From an uncultured Clostridia bacterium (lineage in GTDB: Bacteria > Bacillota > Clostridia > Monoglobales > Monoglobaceae): 64,000 bases of DNA. The stretch covers positions 1-64,000 of the forward strand of contig CANQQJ010000010.1 of the NCBI GenBank assembly GCA_947625905.1, read 5' to 3'. The position numbers and the translations under genes were made by a program. This document shows, piece after piece, positions 17,334 to 25,823 of the stretch. Position 1 is the first letter of the stretch; every line of letters begins with the position of its first letter. Under the pieces are notes generated by a model, which saw only the letters and a program-made list of their open reading frames with translations, was not told where the DNA came from and did no database searches.

Positions 17334-18107
17334 ATGAAGAAGAAACGCTTTGTTATAAAAGTCGGAACATCGAGCTTGACGCACAAAAACGGCAAGCTTG
17401 ATCTTGAGCGTATTGAGAAGCTTGTTCGCGTTATTGCCAACGTTAAGAACGCCGGGCATGAGGTGGTCTTGGTATCGAGCGGAGCTATCGGCGCCGGAAT
17501 GGGCGTCGTCGGTCTTGAGGAGAGACCCGCGTCTACCAAAGAAAAACAGGCGCTCGCGGCGATCGGACAGGTTGGACTGCTCGCTATATATGACAAGTTT
17601 TTTAAAGAATACGGTTACAACACCGGCCAGGTGCTGCTGACAAAATTTATTTTGGACGAGGAAACCAGATACAACAGCGCGCGCCGAGCGTTTGACTCGA
17701 TGATTAAATACGGTGTTGTTCCGATAGTAAACGAGAACGACGTAATTTCCACTTATGAGATCGAATTCGGCGACAACGACACCTTGTCGGCATATGTGGC
17801 GGAGCTGGTTCGCGCGGATCTTTTAATAGTCCTTTCGGATATCGACGGATTTTACGACGCCGATCCGAGGCAAAACAAAGACGCCCGAATTATTCCGATC
17901 GTCAAAAAGATAAGCGATGAGATCAAGTCGTTTGCCGGAGCCGAGGGCAGCTCGCGCGGAACAGGCGGTATGAAAACCAAGCTCAAGGCCGCGGATTATG
18001 CCACAAAACACGGCATTGACATGGTGCTCACAAACGGAAGCTCGCCCGAGAATATCTATAAGATAATTAAAGGCGAGAGCATAGGTACGCTGTTTAAGCG
18101 CAAATGA
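17334..18107 (+). CDS. proB: glutamate 5-kinase, short form without PUA domain
   Basis: 257 residues. Phosphorylates glutamate to glutamyl-5-phosphate, the first step of proline synthesis, in the cytoplasm. Amino-acid kinase motifs: FVIKVGTSSL at the N-terminus (Lys10 region), SSGAIGAGM, IVNENDVIST, LSDIDGFYDADPR and GTGGMKTKLKAA for nucleotide binding. Many bacterial ProB proteins are about 360-370 residues with a C-terminal PUA domain; this one stops at the kinase domain, as also known in several Firmicutes. GGAGG lies 12 bases before the ATG. proA is not in the window; proC lies about 3.2 kb away on the other strand. It is transcribed alone from a perfect consensus promoter. Confidence 0.93.
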   Translation: MKKKRFVIKVGTSSLTHKNGKLDLERIEKLVRVIANVKNAGHEVVLVSSGAIGAGMGVVGLEERPASTKEKQALAAIGQVGLLAIYDKFFKEYGYNTGQVLLTKFILDEETRYNSARRAFDSMIKYGVVPIVNENDVISTYEIEFGDNDTLSAYVAELVRADLLIVLSDIDGFYDADPRQNKDARIIPIVKKISDEIKSFAGAEGSSRGTGGMKTKLKAADYATKHGIDMVLTNGSSPENIYKIIKGESIGTLFKRK

Positions 18108-18122
18108 TTTAATAATTTTCAT

Positions 18123-18210
18123 AAAACGGGAACTTTTTTTGAATTTCATCGTCTAACATAATATACGGATTACAGGCGGTGATTATATGAAAACTAAAGG
18201 TTCCCGTTTT
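18123..18210 (+). repeat. inverted repeat bracketing the start of the GH26-like gene
   Basis: AAAACGGGAAC at 18123-18133 is exactly complementary to GTTCCCGTTTT at 18200-18210, with 66 bases between that contain the ribosome site and start codon. The right arm is inside the coding region. It could fold as a long-range hairpin in the mRNA or act as a DNA operator; chance cannot be excluded. Confidence 0.4.
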
Positions 18211-20052
18211 AAATTTTTGCTGTTTTTGGCGCTGATGCTCGTGCTTTCGATAGCGGCAGTCCTTATAAGCGGGAATATATGCCGAGGCGAAAAGCCGGGC
18301 GATTCATTCTCGGGTACATACAGCCCGACAGATTTTCCGGTTTATCTTGACGGATACAGAATTCAGGCTTATTATTGCAATGGCGCGATCTTAATCTCGC
18401 TTGACGATCTAACCAGATACGGCTTTGAGATGAATTATGACCCGGGGAATAATATAATTAATCTTAGAACAACATCGGATATAGTCGTCGGGCCAGAGCT
18501 GAGCATGATCACAATGTCAAGCTGTACGGCTCGCCCCAGTACGCTTGATACCCGCGTAAACGGCGTAAAGATCAGCGCTTACGCTTTGGATAATTACGCC
18601 TGCGTCAGCGTCGACGATCTGGTTGCTCTTACAGATAATTACAATGTTTGGTGGGGCTGGTCGGATTACAACATGAACGGCGGATATGACGCCGAAAACA
18701 ATTGCTTTAGTATAAATGTTTTCCGCCCAAAAGTTTGGGATTGGGCGGCGCTGCTTCACGATATGGAATCAAGGGTGGATAAAACCGAACTTGAAATATA
18801 TACCGAGGCTCCTCCCGATGAGGCGGAGTATTTCGGAGCGAGGCTTGAACCGAGAGCAGGAATATACGCAGGGATCGTCAGCGACGGAAACGGGGATCCG
18901 GAAATCGGAAAGCCCCCGGTATTTAAACACGACTTCGGCATATACTCGTCGTATATCGAGTTTGACGATTTCCAAAAAACTCTCAATAAGCCGAGCAGCT
19001 ATATCATACCCGAAAAAGACGCGGTCAGCCAAGTTCCGTGGAACATAAAGGATATAAATCTCGCGCTTGATCCCGAAAACGACGGCTATACCAAAGAGAC
19101 ACTTGAAAATCTGAGCAGGCTCGGCAAGCCGACTATCATCAGATTCGGCGGTGAGATGAATATCGGTTATTTAGGGGACTCCCCGTCAGCCTATGTCAAG
19201 GCGTTCAGGAAAATTGCCGATATGGTACACGCCTACCCGAATTTCGCTGTTATGTGGTCGCCGAACGACAGCGGCTCCCTTGACAGGCCGTTTTGGTATT
19301 ACTATCCGGGCGATGAATATGTAGACTGGGTCGGCGTCTCCTCTTTCTCAAAAAAAGATTTTTTCAGCAGCCTTGATATAGAGGATGGTTCTAAGCTCGT
19401 CACATCACGCGAATCACAGATTTATTTTACCCTCGGTGATTTCGGATTCACCACAAACTCGCTCAAGTACATCACAGATTTTATGGCGAAATACAATATA
19501 AAAAAGCCGCTCGCGATAAGCGAGGGCGGAGTTGCGGCCCGACTTTCCTATACCGATGAGAATATCGACCACTGGGGAGAAACGAGAATGCGTAATATGT
19601 ATTGGTACGCTGCGATGAGATATCCGCAGCTGAAGAGCATTGTTTATTTCAATCATGACATGCCCTCCGAAGTTATCGGTTTTGATCTGAGCTTTAAACC
19701 GAATTACGTCAAAATAATGGACGAGGCGTTTTCAAACGGTCAGTACCTGATGAGCAAGGATGCGTCTCCGAGATTTGTGTTTAAGTCTGTTCGCGGCAGA
19801 ACGTTCAGCGGCGCAAGCATACCGATATACGGATACGTTTATCAGCCCGAACAGTATACCGAACGCGTGAATTATTATATAGATGGTTCGCTTATTAACA
19901 CAAAAACCGAGATTCCATACAAAGCGGCAATTTCTACGTCGCAGCTCACCGACGGAACGCATATCCTTGATATGGAGGCTGTCGGCGAAAAAACAACCGA
20001 GCGGCTCATCTACACAATTGAAAAAAATAACGGTGTTATAACAATATATTAG
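18187..20052 (+). CDS. secreted or membrane-anchored GH26-like glycosidase with stalk domain
   Basis: 621 residues. The N-terminus (residues about 9-30) is a signal peptide or signal anchor. Residues about 55-110 and 125-180 resemble the copper-amine-oxidase-like 'stalk' domain (for example LISLDDLTRYGFEMNYDPG). A barrel of GH26 type spans about 225-520: IIRFGGEMNIGY places the acid/base at Glu323 and LAISEGGVAAR places the nucleophile at Glu446; NFAVMWSPND and YVDWVGVSSFS are further clan GH-A landmarks. GH26 enzymes include mannanases and beta-1,3-xylanases. The last ~90 residues look like an Ig-like domain. An 11-bp inverted repeat pairs the leader with codons 5-8 (see 18123-18210). It ends one base before tmcAL, which is convergent. 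Confidence 0.75.
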   Translation: MKTKGSRFKFLLFLALMLVLSIAAVLISGNICRGEKPGDSFSGTYSPTDFPVYLDGYRIQAYYCNGAILISLDDLTRYGFEMNYDPGNNIINLRTTSDIVVGPELSMITMSSCTARPSTLDTRVNGVKISAYALDNYACVSVDDLVALTDNYNVWWGWSDYNMNGGYDAENNCFSINVFRPKVWDWAALLHDMESRVDKTELEIYTEAPPDEAEYFGARLEPRAGIYAGIVSDGNGDPEIGKPPVFKHDFGIYSSYIEFDDFQKTLNKPSSYIIPEKDAVSQVPWNIKDINLALDPENDGYTKETLENLSRLGKPTIIRFGGEMNIGYLGDSPSAYVKAFRKIADMVHAYPNFAVMWSPNDSGSLDRPFWYYYPGDEYVDWVGVSSFSKKDFFSSLDIEDGSKLVTSRESQIYFTLGDFGFTTNSLKYITDFMAKYNIKKPLAISEGGVAARLSYTDENIDHWGETRMRNMYWYAAMRYPQLKSIVYFNHDMPSEVIGFDLSFKPNYVKIMDEAFSNGQYLMSKDASPRFVFKSVRGRTFSGASIPIYGYVYQPEQYTERVNYYIDGSLINTKTEIPYKAAISTSQLTDGTHILDMEAVGEKTTERLIYTIEKNNGVITIY

Positions 20053-20053
20053 A

Positions 20054-21184
20054 TTATGCTAAATTATAAATATCGTCAAAAATCAGCTCTCTGTCCCAGA
20101 TTTTAAGGGCGGAGGGCAGATTTTTTATGCTGTTTCTGTTTTTCGCAAGAGGCAGCGAGGAAACTTTTTTTGCGCGGTGAAGCAGCTCGCGTCCCGTGTC
20201 GGTAAAGTCAAGTATCTTTATATATTGCGGAGGCGTCGCGGCGTCTTTTTTTGTTATACCCAAAAAGGCTGACAGCACGATCCGACTGATCCTGCTGTGG
20301 GCGTAGCGTTTGGATTTGATGTTTTCGCACAGCTCAAAAAAGCTGTGTGCGCCTCGCGCGGCTGATACAAGCTTGTTTTCGAGACCTTCGCCGATATCGG
20401 AAATATCTTTTAATTTAGTCGGCTCCGAGAGCATTATTTTTGATATGACCGCGGCACTCAGATTTTCAATATTACGGATCTCAGCATTTTTATAGAGCCT
20501 GCTCAAATTTTGAGGCAGCGCATCATACGCGCCGTCATCGCCGTGATACAGGGCTTCTCTGATCGCGGATGCTGATGATGTCGCACCGATTATTTTATTG
20601 TCGTTATGTCCCGAGAAAACGCGCTTAATCGCGAGAGGCTCGATTCCGCTTTCGAATCTGAGCAGTGATTTGATATATTCAACAGCCAGAATATTATTCG
20701 GCTCGGCTATAATATCAGCGGCGGATTTGCCGAGCATACGCTCAATCGCGACGGCCCGCGCGGTGAAAAACGGCTTTCCGAAATCCAGTTCGGATCTCAG
20801 TGCATCCTTAAATCGAGCGGGTTCAAATGCCAGAAGCTCAGCGATTTTGGTAAGCAATGGGACATCGTCACATTCCGCGCCGAATGCGAGAGAGTCGATT
20901 ATTCCCGACTCGGACAATATATACACCGCGTTCCGCGCAAAAACCTCGGCGGTCTGCATCGCGTGGACCGTCGGAAGTTCAAGAACAAGATCGGCGCCGC
21001 ATTTCAGCGCAGCTCTTGCCCTGATATTTTTGTCAAAAACCGCAATATCGCCGCGCTGCATATAATTTCCGCTCATAACGCAAACGACCGCGTCAAAGCC
21101 AAAATTCTGCTTTAAAGCATCTATCTGATATTTATGTCCGTTGTGGAACGGGTTATATTCGCAGATTATGCCGCAGACTTTCAT
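20054..21184 (-). CDS. tmcAL: tRNA(Met) cytidine acetate ligase (YlbM family)
   Basis: 376 residues. Members of this nucleotidyltransferase-fold family activate acetate with ATP and acetylate C34 of elongator tRNA-Met in Firmicutes. The N-terminus reads VCGIICEYNPFHNGHKYQ with the HxGH motif (HNGH) of the adenylate-forming fold, followed by VVCVMSGNYMQRGD and ADLVLELPTVHAMQTAE, all hallmark segments. Length is in the usual range (about 380-400). Ribosome site GGAGGAA lies upstream. It is last in the minus-strand run aspartate aminotransferase-purB-proC-tmcAL, after a hairpin. Confidence 0.93.
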   Translation of the reverse strand: MKVCGIICEYNPFHNGHKYQIDALKQNFGFDAVVCVMSGNYMQRGDIAVFDKNIRARAALKCGADLVLELPTVHAMQTAEVFARNAVYILSESGIIDSLAFGAECDDVPLLTKIAELLAFEPARFKDALRSELDFGKPFFTARAVAIERMLGKSAADIIAEPNNILAVEYIKSLLRFESGIEPLAIKRVFSGHNDNKIIGATSSASAIREALYHGDDGAYDALPQNLSRLYKNAEIRNIENLSAAVISKIMLSEPTKLKDISDIGEGLENKLVSAARGAHSFFELCENIKSKRYAHSRISRIVLSAFLGITKKDAATPPQYIKILDFTDTGRELLHRAKKVSSLPLAKNRNSIKNLPSALKIWDRELIFDDIYNLA

Positions 21185-21207
21185 AAAAAATTCCTCCGAA
21201 TTAAAAC

Positions 21208-21226
21208 GGGCGGCTTAACACCGCCC
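21208..21226 (-). terminator. hairpin between proC and tmcAL
   Basis: GGGCGG/CCGCCC stem with a 7-base loop, followed on the minus strand by GTTTTAATTC. It can end or attenuate proC transcripts before tmcAL. Confidence 0.6.
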
Positions 21227-21248
21227 AAATTAAATTAATATGAACCGA

Positions 21249-22037
21249 TCAGATATTGTCCGCTTTTTCAACGCACGCGTCAACAGCGCCCTGAACGGAT
21301 GTTCTGAAACCCGAACGCTCGAGCTCGCAGACCGCGGCGATCGTCGTTCCGCCCGGGCTGCATACGTTGTCTTTGAGCTGCTCGGGATGTATGCCTGTTT
21401 CAAGCACCATCTTGGCGCTGCCTTCGACCGCCTTGGCAGCGAGCTTCAGCGCGAGCGCCTTCGGTATTCCGTATTTAACGCCCGCGTCGGCCATGGCGTC
21501 GATCAGAATATAGATATACGCAGGACTGCTGCTGTGAAGCGCTATGGCGGGATTCATATATTTTTCCTCAAGAATAACCGTTTCGCCTATCCCTTTGAGC
21601 AGGTCATCGATTTGTTTAAGCTCGTCTTGTGAAATGTTCTCATTCGGCGTAATAACCGTCATTCCGCAGCCGACGAGCGCCGGTGTGTTCGGCATGGTGC
21701 GTATTATTTTTTTATCGTCTCCGATGCCGGATTCAAGCATTTGTAAGCTGATTCCCGCGGCTATAGATATATATATCTTTCCGTCAATGCCTTTAAGCTC
21801 GTCAAGTATTATCGGCATAATGTTGGGCTTGACCGCCAGGACGACAATATCCGCAGAGGATTCAACATCGGATGCGGAGGAGGCGGGAGAAATTTCCAAA
21901 GTCCCTGCCATATTGTTAAGCTTTTCCGTGTCGGTATCGAACACGGTTATGTTTTCGGCGGCAGTTTTGCCGGATGAGATTAATCCTTTGATCAGCGCAG
22001 AAGCCATGTTTCCGCCGCCTATAAATCCAATTTTCAT
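21249..22037 (-). CDS. proC: pyrroline-5-carboxylate reductase
   Basis: 262 residues from the ATG at 22037 (GGAG 8 bases upstream; the codon before it is TTG). Reduces pyrroline-5-carboxylate to proline with NAD(P)H, the last step of proline synthesis. KIGFIGGGNMASALIKG is the Rossmann dinucleotide motif; RTMPNTPALVGCGMTVI and SSPAYIYILIDAMADAGVKYGIP are the substrate-site and dimer-interface signatures. It lies 25 bases downstream of purB, so is co-transcribed with it. ProB, the first enzyme of the pathway, is encoded nearby on the opposite strand. Confidence 0.95.
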   Translation of the reverse strand: MKIGFIGGGNMASALIKGLISSGKTAAENITVFDTDTEKLNNMAGTLEISPASSASDVESSADIVVLAVKPNIMPIILDELKGIDGKIYISIAAGISLQMLESGIGDDKKIIRTMPNTPALVGCGMTVITPNENISQDELKQIDDLLKGIGETVILEEKYMNPAIALHSSSPAYIYILIDAMADAGVKYGIPKALALKLAAKAVEGSAKMVLETGIHPEQLKDNVCSPGGTTIAAVCELERSGFRTSVQGAVDACVEKADNI

Positions 22038-22062
22038 CAAAATTGCTCCAATCTGTTAAAAT

Positions 22063-23490
22063 TTAAACTGTCAGCTCGACCTCGTCGGCCGCGTCGCTTC
22101 CGGCGAGCGCTGGATCGACGTATTCCGCGATAAACTCGGTCACCTGGCTCTCGCATCTGCCGATATAGTTTTCGGGTTTCAGTATGCCTTCAATGTCCTC
22201 ACGGCTCAAATTAAAGGCAGGATCCGCTATTATTCTTTCGATTAAATCGTTCTCTCCGCCATGTTCTTTAACGACTTTTCCGGCTTCCATCGAGTGCTCG
22301 CGGATAAGCTCGTGGAGTTCCTGACGGTCACCGCCCGCCTTTACCGCGTCCATCAAAATATTCTCTGTCGCCATAAACGGCAGTTCGGACATTATCCTGT
22401 TATGAATTACTTTGGGATAAACAACAAGTCCCGACGCAACGTTCATATAGATATTCAATATCGCGTCAACCGCCAAAAATCCTTCGGCGACGCTGAGACG
22501 CTTGTTGGCCGAATCGTCAAGAGTACGCTCGAACCACTGAGTGGAGGAGGTAATAGCGGGATTTACCGCGTCGACCAGCACATAGCGCGCGAGAGAGCAA
22601 ATACGCTCGCTGCGCATCGGGTTGCGCTTATAAGCCATCGCCGATGAGCCGATCTGAGATTTTTCAAACGGCTCCTCGATCTCTTTAAGATGCTGAAGCA
22701 GGCGTATGTCATTGGCGAATTTATATGCGCTTTGGGCGATATCACTCAGCACCGACAGCATGTGATAGTCAACCTTTCGTGAGTAGGTTTGGCCCGATAC
22801 GGGATAGAATTTGTCATATCCCATTTTTTGGCATATTTTTTTGTCGAGCAGCTTAACTTTTTCTATGTCTCCGTCGAACAGCTCCATAAAGCTTGCCTGA
22901 GTTCCGGTCGTGCCCTTGCAGCCAAGCAGCGCTTTTCTTGAAAGTTGAAAGTCGATATTTTCAAGGTCCATCAAAAGCTCCCATATCCAAAGTGACGCGC
23001 GCTTGCCGACGGTCGTCAGCTGGGCAGCCTGGAAATGGGTGAAGCCGAGCGTCGGCATATCCTTATATTTCAGCGAGAAATCGCGCAGCAGTGAGATAAC
23101 TTTTATAACCTTACCGCGAATAAGCTCAAGAGCCTCATTCATAATTATCAGATCGGTGTTGTCGCCAACATAACACGAGGTGGCGCCCAAGTGGATTATT
23201 CCCTTGGCTTTCGGGCACTGAAGGCCGTAAGCGTACACGTGCGACATAACATCGTGGCGGACTTCCTTTTCACGAGCCTCCGCATCGGCATAGTTGATAT
23301 TATCCATGTTGGCTTTAAGCTCAGCGACCTGCTCGAGTGTGACGTTAAGGCCGAGTTCCATTTCCGACTCCGCCAGAGCTACCCACAATCTGCGCCAAGT
23401 CTTAAATTTTTTGTCCGGCGAGAACAGATATTTCATTTCAGAGCTTGCGTAGCGCGAGCTCAGAGGACTTTCATAAATGTTTTTGCTCAT
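22063..23490 (-). CDS. purB: adenylosuccinate lyase
   Basis: 475 residues from the ATG at 23490 with AAAGG 7 bases upstream; the frame is open further upstream but only through non-ATG or unsupported starts. Releases fumarate from SAICAR and from adenylosuccinate in purine synthesis. The fumarase/aspartase superfamily signature GSSAMAYKRNP holds the flexible catalytic loop; IIHLGATSCYVGDNTDL and TLGFTHFQAAQLTTVGKR are the other two conserved regions. At about 475 residues it belongs with the longer ADSL form rather than the ~430-residue Bacillus PurB. It overlaps no gene but follows the aminotransferase by 26 bases; aspartate made or used there is a substrate of purine synthesis. Confidence 0.94.
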   Translation of the reverse strand: MSKNIYESPLSSRYASSEMKYLFSPDKKFKTWRRLWVALAESEMELGLNVTLEQVAELKANMDNINYADAEAREKEVRHDVMSHVYAYGLQCPKAKGIIHLGATSCYVGDNTDLIIMNEALELIRGKVIKVISLLRDFSLKYKDMPTLGFTHFQAAQLTTVGKRASLWIWELLMDLENIDFQLSRKALLGCKGTTGTQASFMELFDGDIEKVKLLDKKICQKMGYDKFYPVSGQTYSRKVDYHMLSVLSDIAQSAYKFANDIRLLQHLKEIEEPFEKSQIGSSAMAYKRNPMRSERICSLARYVLVDAVNPAITSSTQWFERTLDDSANKRLSVAEGFLAVDAILNIYMNVASGLVVYPKVIHNRIMSELPFMATENILMDAVKAGGDRQELHELIREHSMEAGKVVKEHGGENDLIERIIADPAFNLSREDIEGILKPENYIGRCESQVTEFIAEYVDPALAGSDAADEVELTV

Positions 23491-23516
23491 AATTTTTCCT
23501 TTCCGCGTTTCAGAAG

Positions 23517-24713
23517 TCAGCATTCTCCCTTTAAATATTTTTCGAGTCTGTCAAGACCCGTCTTTATGTTTTCCATTGAGGTGGCATATGACAGACGAAC
23601 ATATCCGTCAATCCCGAATCCCTCGCTGGGAACCATAGCGACCAGCGCTTTGTCGAGGACATCGGCGCAGAACTCGTTGGCGGTGTTGATCATCTTTCCG
23701 TAATGCTTTTTTCCGAGCGACTCTTTAACATTCATAAAGATATAAAATGCGCCGTGCGGATTAAGACAGCTTACTCCGTCGATAGATTTAATTCTCTTTA
23801 CCATATAGTCGCGGCGGGTTATGTATTCACGCTTCATATCATCAATCATGCTCTGGTCGCCGTCCAAGGCTTCTACCGAGGCGGCCTGCGCGATTGAGCA
23901 GGGATTAGACGTCATGTGGCTTTGTATGTTCGATATCGCCTTTGCGATCTCGGGTTCCGCCGCCATATAGCCGACCCTCCATCCGGTCATGCAATATGCT
24001 TTAGCCATACCGTTCACTATGATCGTAAGTTTTTTGATATCTTCGCCCAGCGTGGCTATATTCACATGCTCGCCCTCGTAGACAAGCTTTTCGTATATCT
24101 CGTCAAAAACAACATATATATTATTTTCGACGCAGATCTTGGCAATTTCCTCAAGCTCAGCCTTTGTGTATATCATACCGGTCGGATTGCTCGGGGTGTT
24201 GAGGACCAGCGCGCGGGTCTTCGGAGTGATAGCCGCGCGAAGCTGATCGGGTGTGAATTTAAAATCATTTTCCTCGGTTGTGTTGATTATAACCGAAGTC
24301 GCGTCGGCTATTTTTATCATTTCGGGATAGCTTACCCAATACGGGGCCGGAAGTATGACCTCGTCGCCGGGGTTGCAAATACATATAAAAACGTTCGAAA
24401 GGGAGTGTTTTCCGCCGTTGCTTATCACGATGTTTTCGATACCGTATTCAAGTCCTGTATCGCGTTTTATCTTGCGGCAGACCGCTTGTTTCAGATCTAT
24501 TGTGCCGGAAGCGGGAGTATATCTTGTGAAATTGGCGTTGATGGCGCCGATACCGGCGCGCTTAACGTTTTCGGGCGTGTTGAAATCGGGCTCACCCGCG
24601 CCGAAACCCACAACGGGAATACCTTCTTTTATCATTTCCTTATATCTCGCGTCAATCGCGAGCGTGGGAGAAGGAGAGATGCTTTTGGCTTTTTCTGAAA
24701 TAAATAGTGACAT
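23517..24713 (-). CDS. pyridoxal-phosphate aminotransferase, aspartate aminotransferase type (class I)
   Basis: 398 residues from the ATG at 24713, with GGAGG 6 bases upstream. Fold-type I aminotransferase of subgroup Ib: VVGFGAGEPDFNTPENV at the N-terminus, ISNGGKHSLSNVF, LNTPSNPTGMIY, YVVFDEIYEKLVY (PLP-nitrogen Asp) and MAKAYCMTGWRVGYMAA with the Schiff-base lysine. The likely reaction is aspartate plus 2-oxoglutarate to oxaloacetate and glutamate, although other acceptors in this subgroup cannot be excluded. First gene of the run leading into purB, proC and tmcAL, driven by the promoter at 24744-24772. Confidence 0.88.
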   Translation of the reverse strand: MSLFISEKAKSISPSPTLAIDARYKEMIKEGIPVVGFGAGEPDFNTPENVKRAGIGAINANFTRYTPASGTIDLKQAVCRKIKRDTGLEYGIENIVISNGGKHSLSNVFICICNPGDEVILPAPYWVSYPEMIKIADATSVIINTTEENDFKFTPDQLRAAITPKTRALVLNTPSNPTGMIYTKAELEEIAKICVENNIYVVFDEIYEKLVYEGEHVNIATLGEDIKKLTIIVNGMAKAYCMTGWRVGYMAAEPEIAKAISNIQSHMTSNPCSIAQAASVEALDGDQSMIDDMKREYITRRDYMVKRIKSIDGVSCLNPHGAFYIFMNVKESLGKKHYGKMINTANEFCADVLDKALVAMVPSEGFGIDGYVRLSYATSMENIKTGLDRLEKYLKGEC

Positions 24714-24743
24714 ATTCAACCTCCATAAAATTTCTTAGTTTAT

Positions 24744-24772
24744 ATTTTAATACAATACCCCGCAAAATGCAA
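24744..24772 (-). promoter_or_regulatory. sigma-A promoter of the aminotransferase-purB-proC run
   Basis: On the minus strand TTGCAT (24767-24772) and TAAAAT (24744-24749) are 17 bp apart, about 31 bases before the start codon. Confidence 0.65.
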
Positions 24773-24822
24773 GGATATATTCAACAAAAATTTTTAATAT
24801 ATGCCGCGAATTTACATTATTA

Positions 24823-25206
24823 TCAAAAATCTATAAATCCGCTTACATCGGGAAACGCGTTTTCGATATGATTTACGCGGATATCACCGTCGGTGTACAC
24901 CTCGATCACGTCAAAGCGTATATCGGTGTCGAAAGGATTGTCCAACAGATACTGCTGCGCAGATTTGATGATACGAGACAGTTTTGTTTTATTTACGCTT
25001 TCGGCCGCCGAGCCGTTCCTTGAGTTTTTTCTGGTTTTGACCTCAACAAACGCTATAACGTCTTTTTTCGGTGTCAATGCTATTATATCAATTTCACCGA
25101 ATTGCGTGACGTATTTTCGCTCCAGTATGTAATATCCCTTTGAATTCAGGATACCCTCGGCGATATTTTCGCCGAAATCACCGACGTTTTTCTTATATCT
25201 GCTCAT
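24823..25206 (-). CDS. YraN/UPF0102-family nuclease-like protein
   Basis: 127 residues, the typical length of the family. DFGENIAEGILNSKGYYILERKY followed by GEIDIIAL and IAFVEVKTRK gives the E/D...D...ExK pattern of a Holliday-junction-resolvase-like restriction-endonuclease fold. Biological role of the family is unsettled. Its ATG overlaps the rnhB stop by four bases (ATGA), so translation is coupled; rnhB-yraN adjacency is widespread. Confidence 0.9.
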   Translation of the reverse strand: MSRYKKNVGDFGENIAEGILNSKGYYILERKYVTQFGEIDIIALTPKKDVIAFVEVKTRKNSRNGSAAESVNKTKLSRIIKSAQQYLLDNPFDTDIRFDVIEVYTDGDIRVNHIENAFPDVSGFIDF

Positions 25207-25820
25207 TTTGCGGTACCCAGAACTTTAGCAGTCATAAATGTTTTTCTGTGAACATCCGAGACACCGTATTCGCGTATCGCCTCGCAGTGCGCTTTTGTGC
25301 CGTAGCCTTTGTGCTTTTCAAAGCCGTATTGCGGATACTTTTCGGATAGCGAGATCATATACCTGTCCCTTGTTACTTTGGCAATAATAGAGGCGGCGGC
25401 GATAGTCTGAGACTTGGCGTCGCCTTTTACTATGTAAAGACTTTCCGTTTTCTCAAATCCGATCCCGTCGTTTCCGTCGACTATCAGGATATCGGGCTTT
25501 ACTCCGAGCGCGTTCACCGCGTTTTGCATGGCAAGGTGAGTCGCCTGCCTTATATTTATCTCGTCGATCACATCCTGATAAACAAACTGTGCCGACCAAG
25601 CAAGCGCCTTATCCGTGATCTCGTCATATAGCACGGCTCTTTTTTTCTCCGAAAGTTTTTTGGAGTCATTTATGCCTTCGATTATCAGTTCCTTGGGCAG
25701 AATAACGGCGGCTGCGCAAACCGGTCCCGCAAGCGGGCCGCGGCCGGCTTCATCGATCCCGCATATTAGTTTTTTACCGGAATTATACAGTTCGGTTTCA
25801 TATTCAAGCATAGTGTTCAT
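25203..25820 (-). CDS. rnhB: ribonuclease HII
   Basis: 205 residues. Cuts RNA in RNA-DNA hybrids and at single ribonucleotides misincorporated into DNA. CGIDEAGRGPLAGPV carries the Asp-Glu metal pair, LIVDGNDGI the third acidic residue, and KGDAKSQTIAAASIIAKVTRD the conserved central helix. AAGGAG lies 6 bases before the ATG. It sits 3 bases after rbgA and overlaps yraN, in the classical Firmicute cluster rplS-lepB-rbgA-rnhB. Confidence 0.96.
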   Translation of the reverse strand: MNTMLEYETELYNSGKKLICGIDEAGRGPLAGPVCAAAVILPKELIIEGINDSKKLSEKKRAVLYDEITDKALAWSAQFVYQDVIDEINIRQATHLAMQNAVNALGVKPDILIVDGNDGIGFEKTESLYIVKGDAKSQTIAAASIIAKVTRDRYMISLSEKYPQYGFEKHKGYGTKAHCEAIREYGVSDVHRKTFMTAKVLGTAK

Positions 25821-25823
25821 GAT

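Noticed and set aside
23916-24698. 260-codon plus-strand frame opposite the aminotransferase gene
   Set aside because: The minus-strand frame carries intact aminotransferase motifs including the PLP lysine; the antisense product has no family features.
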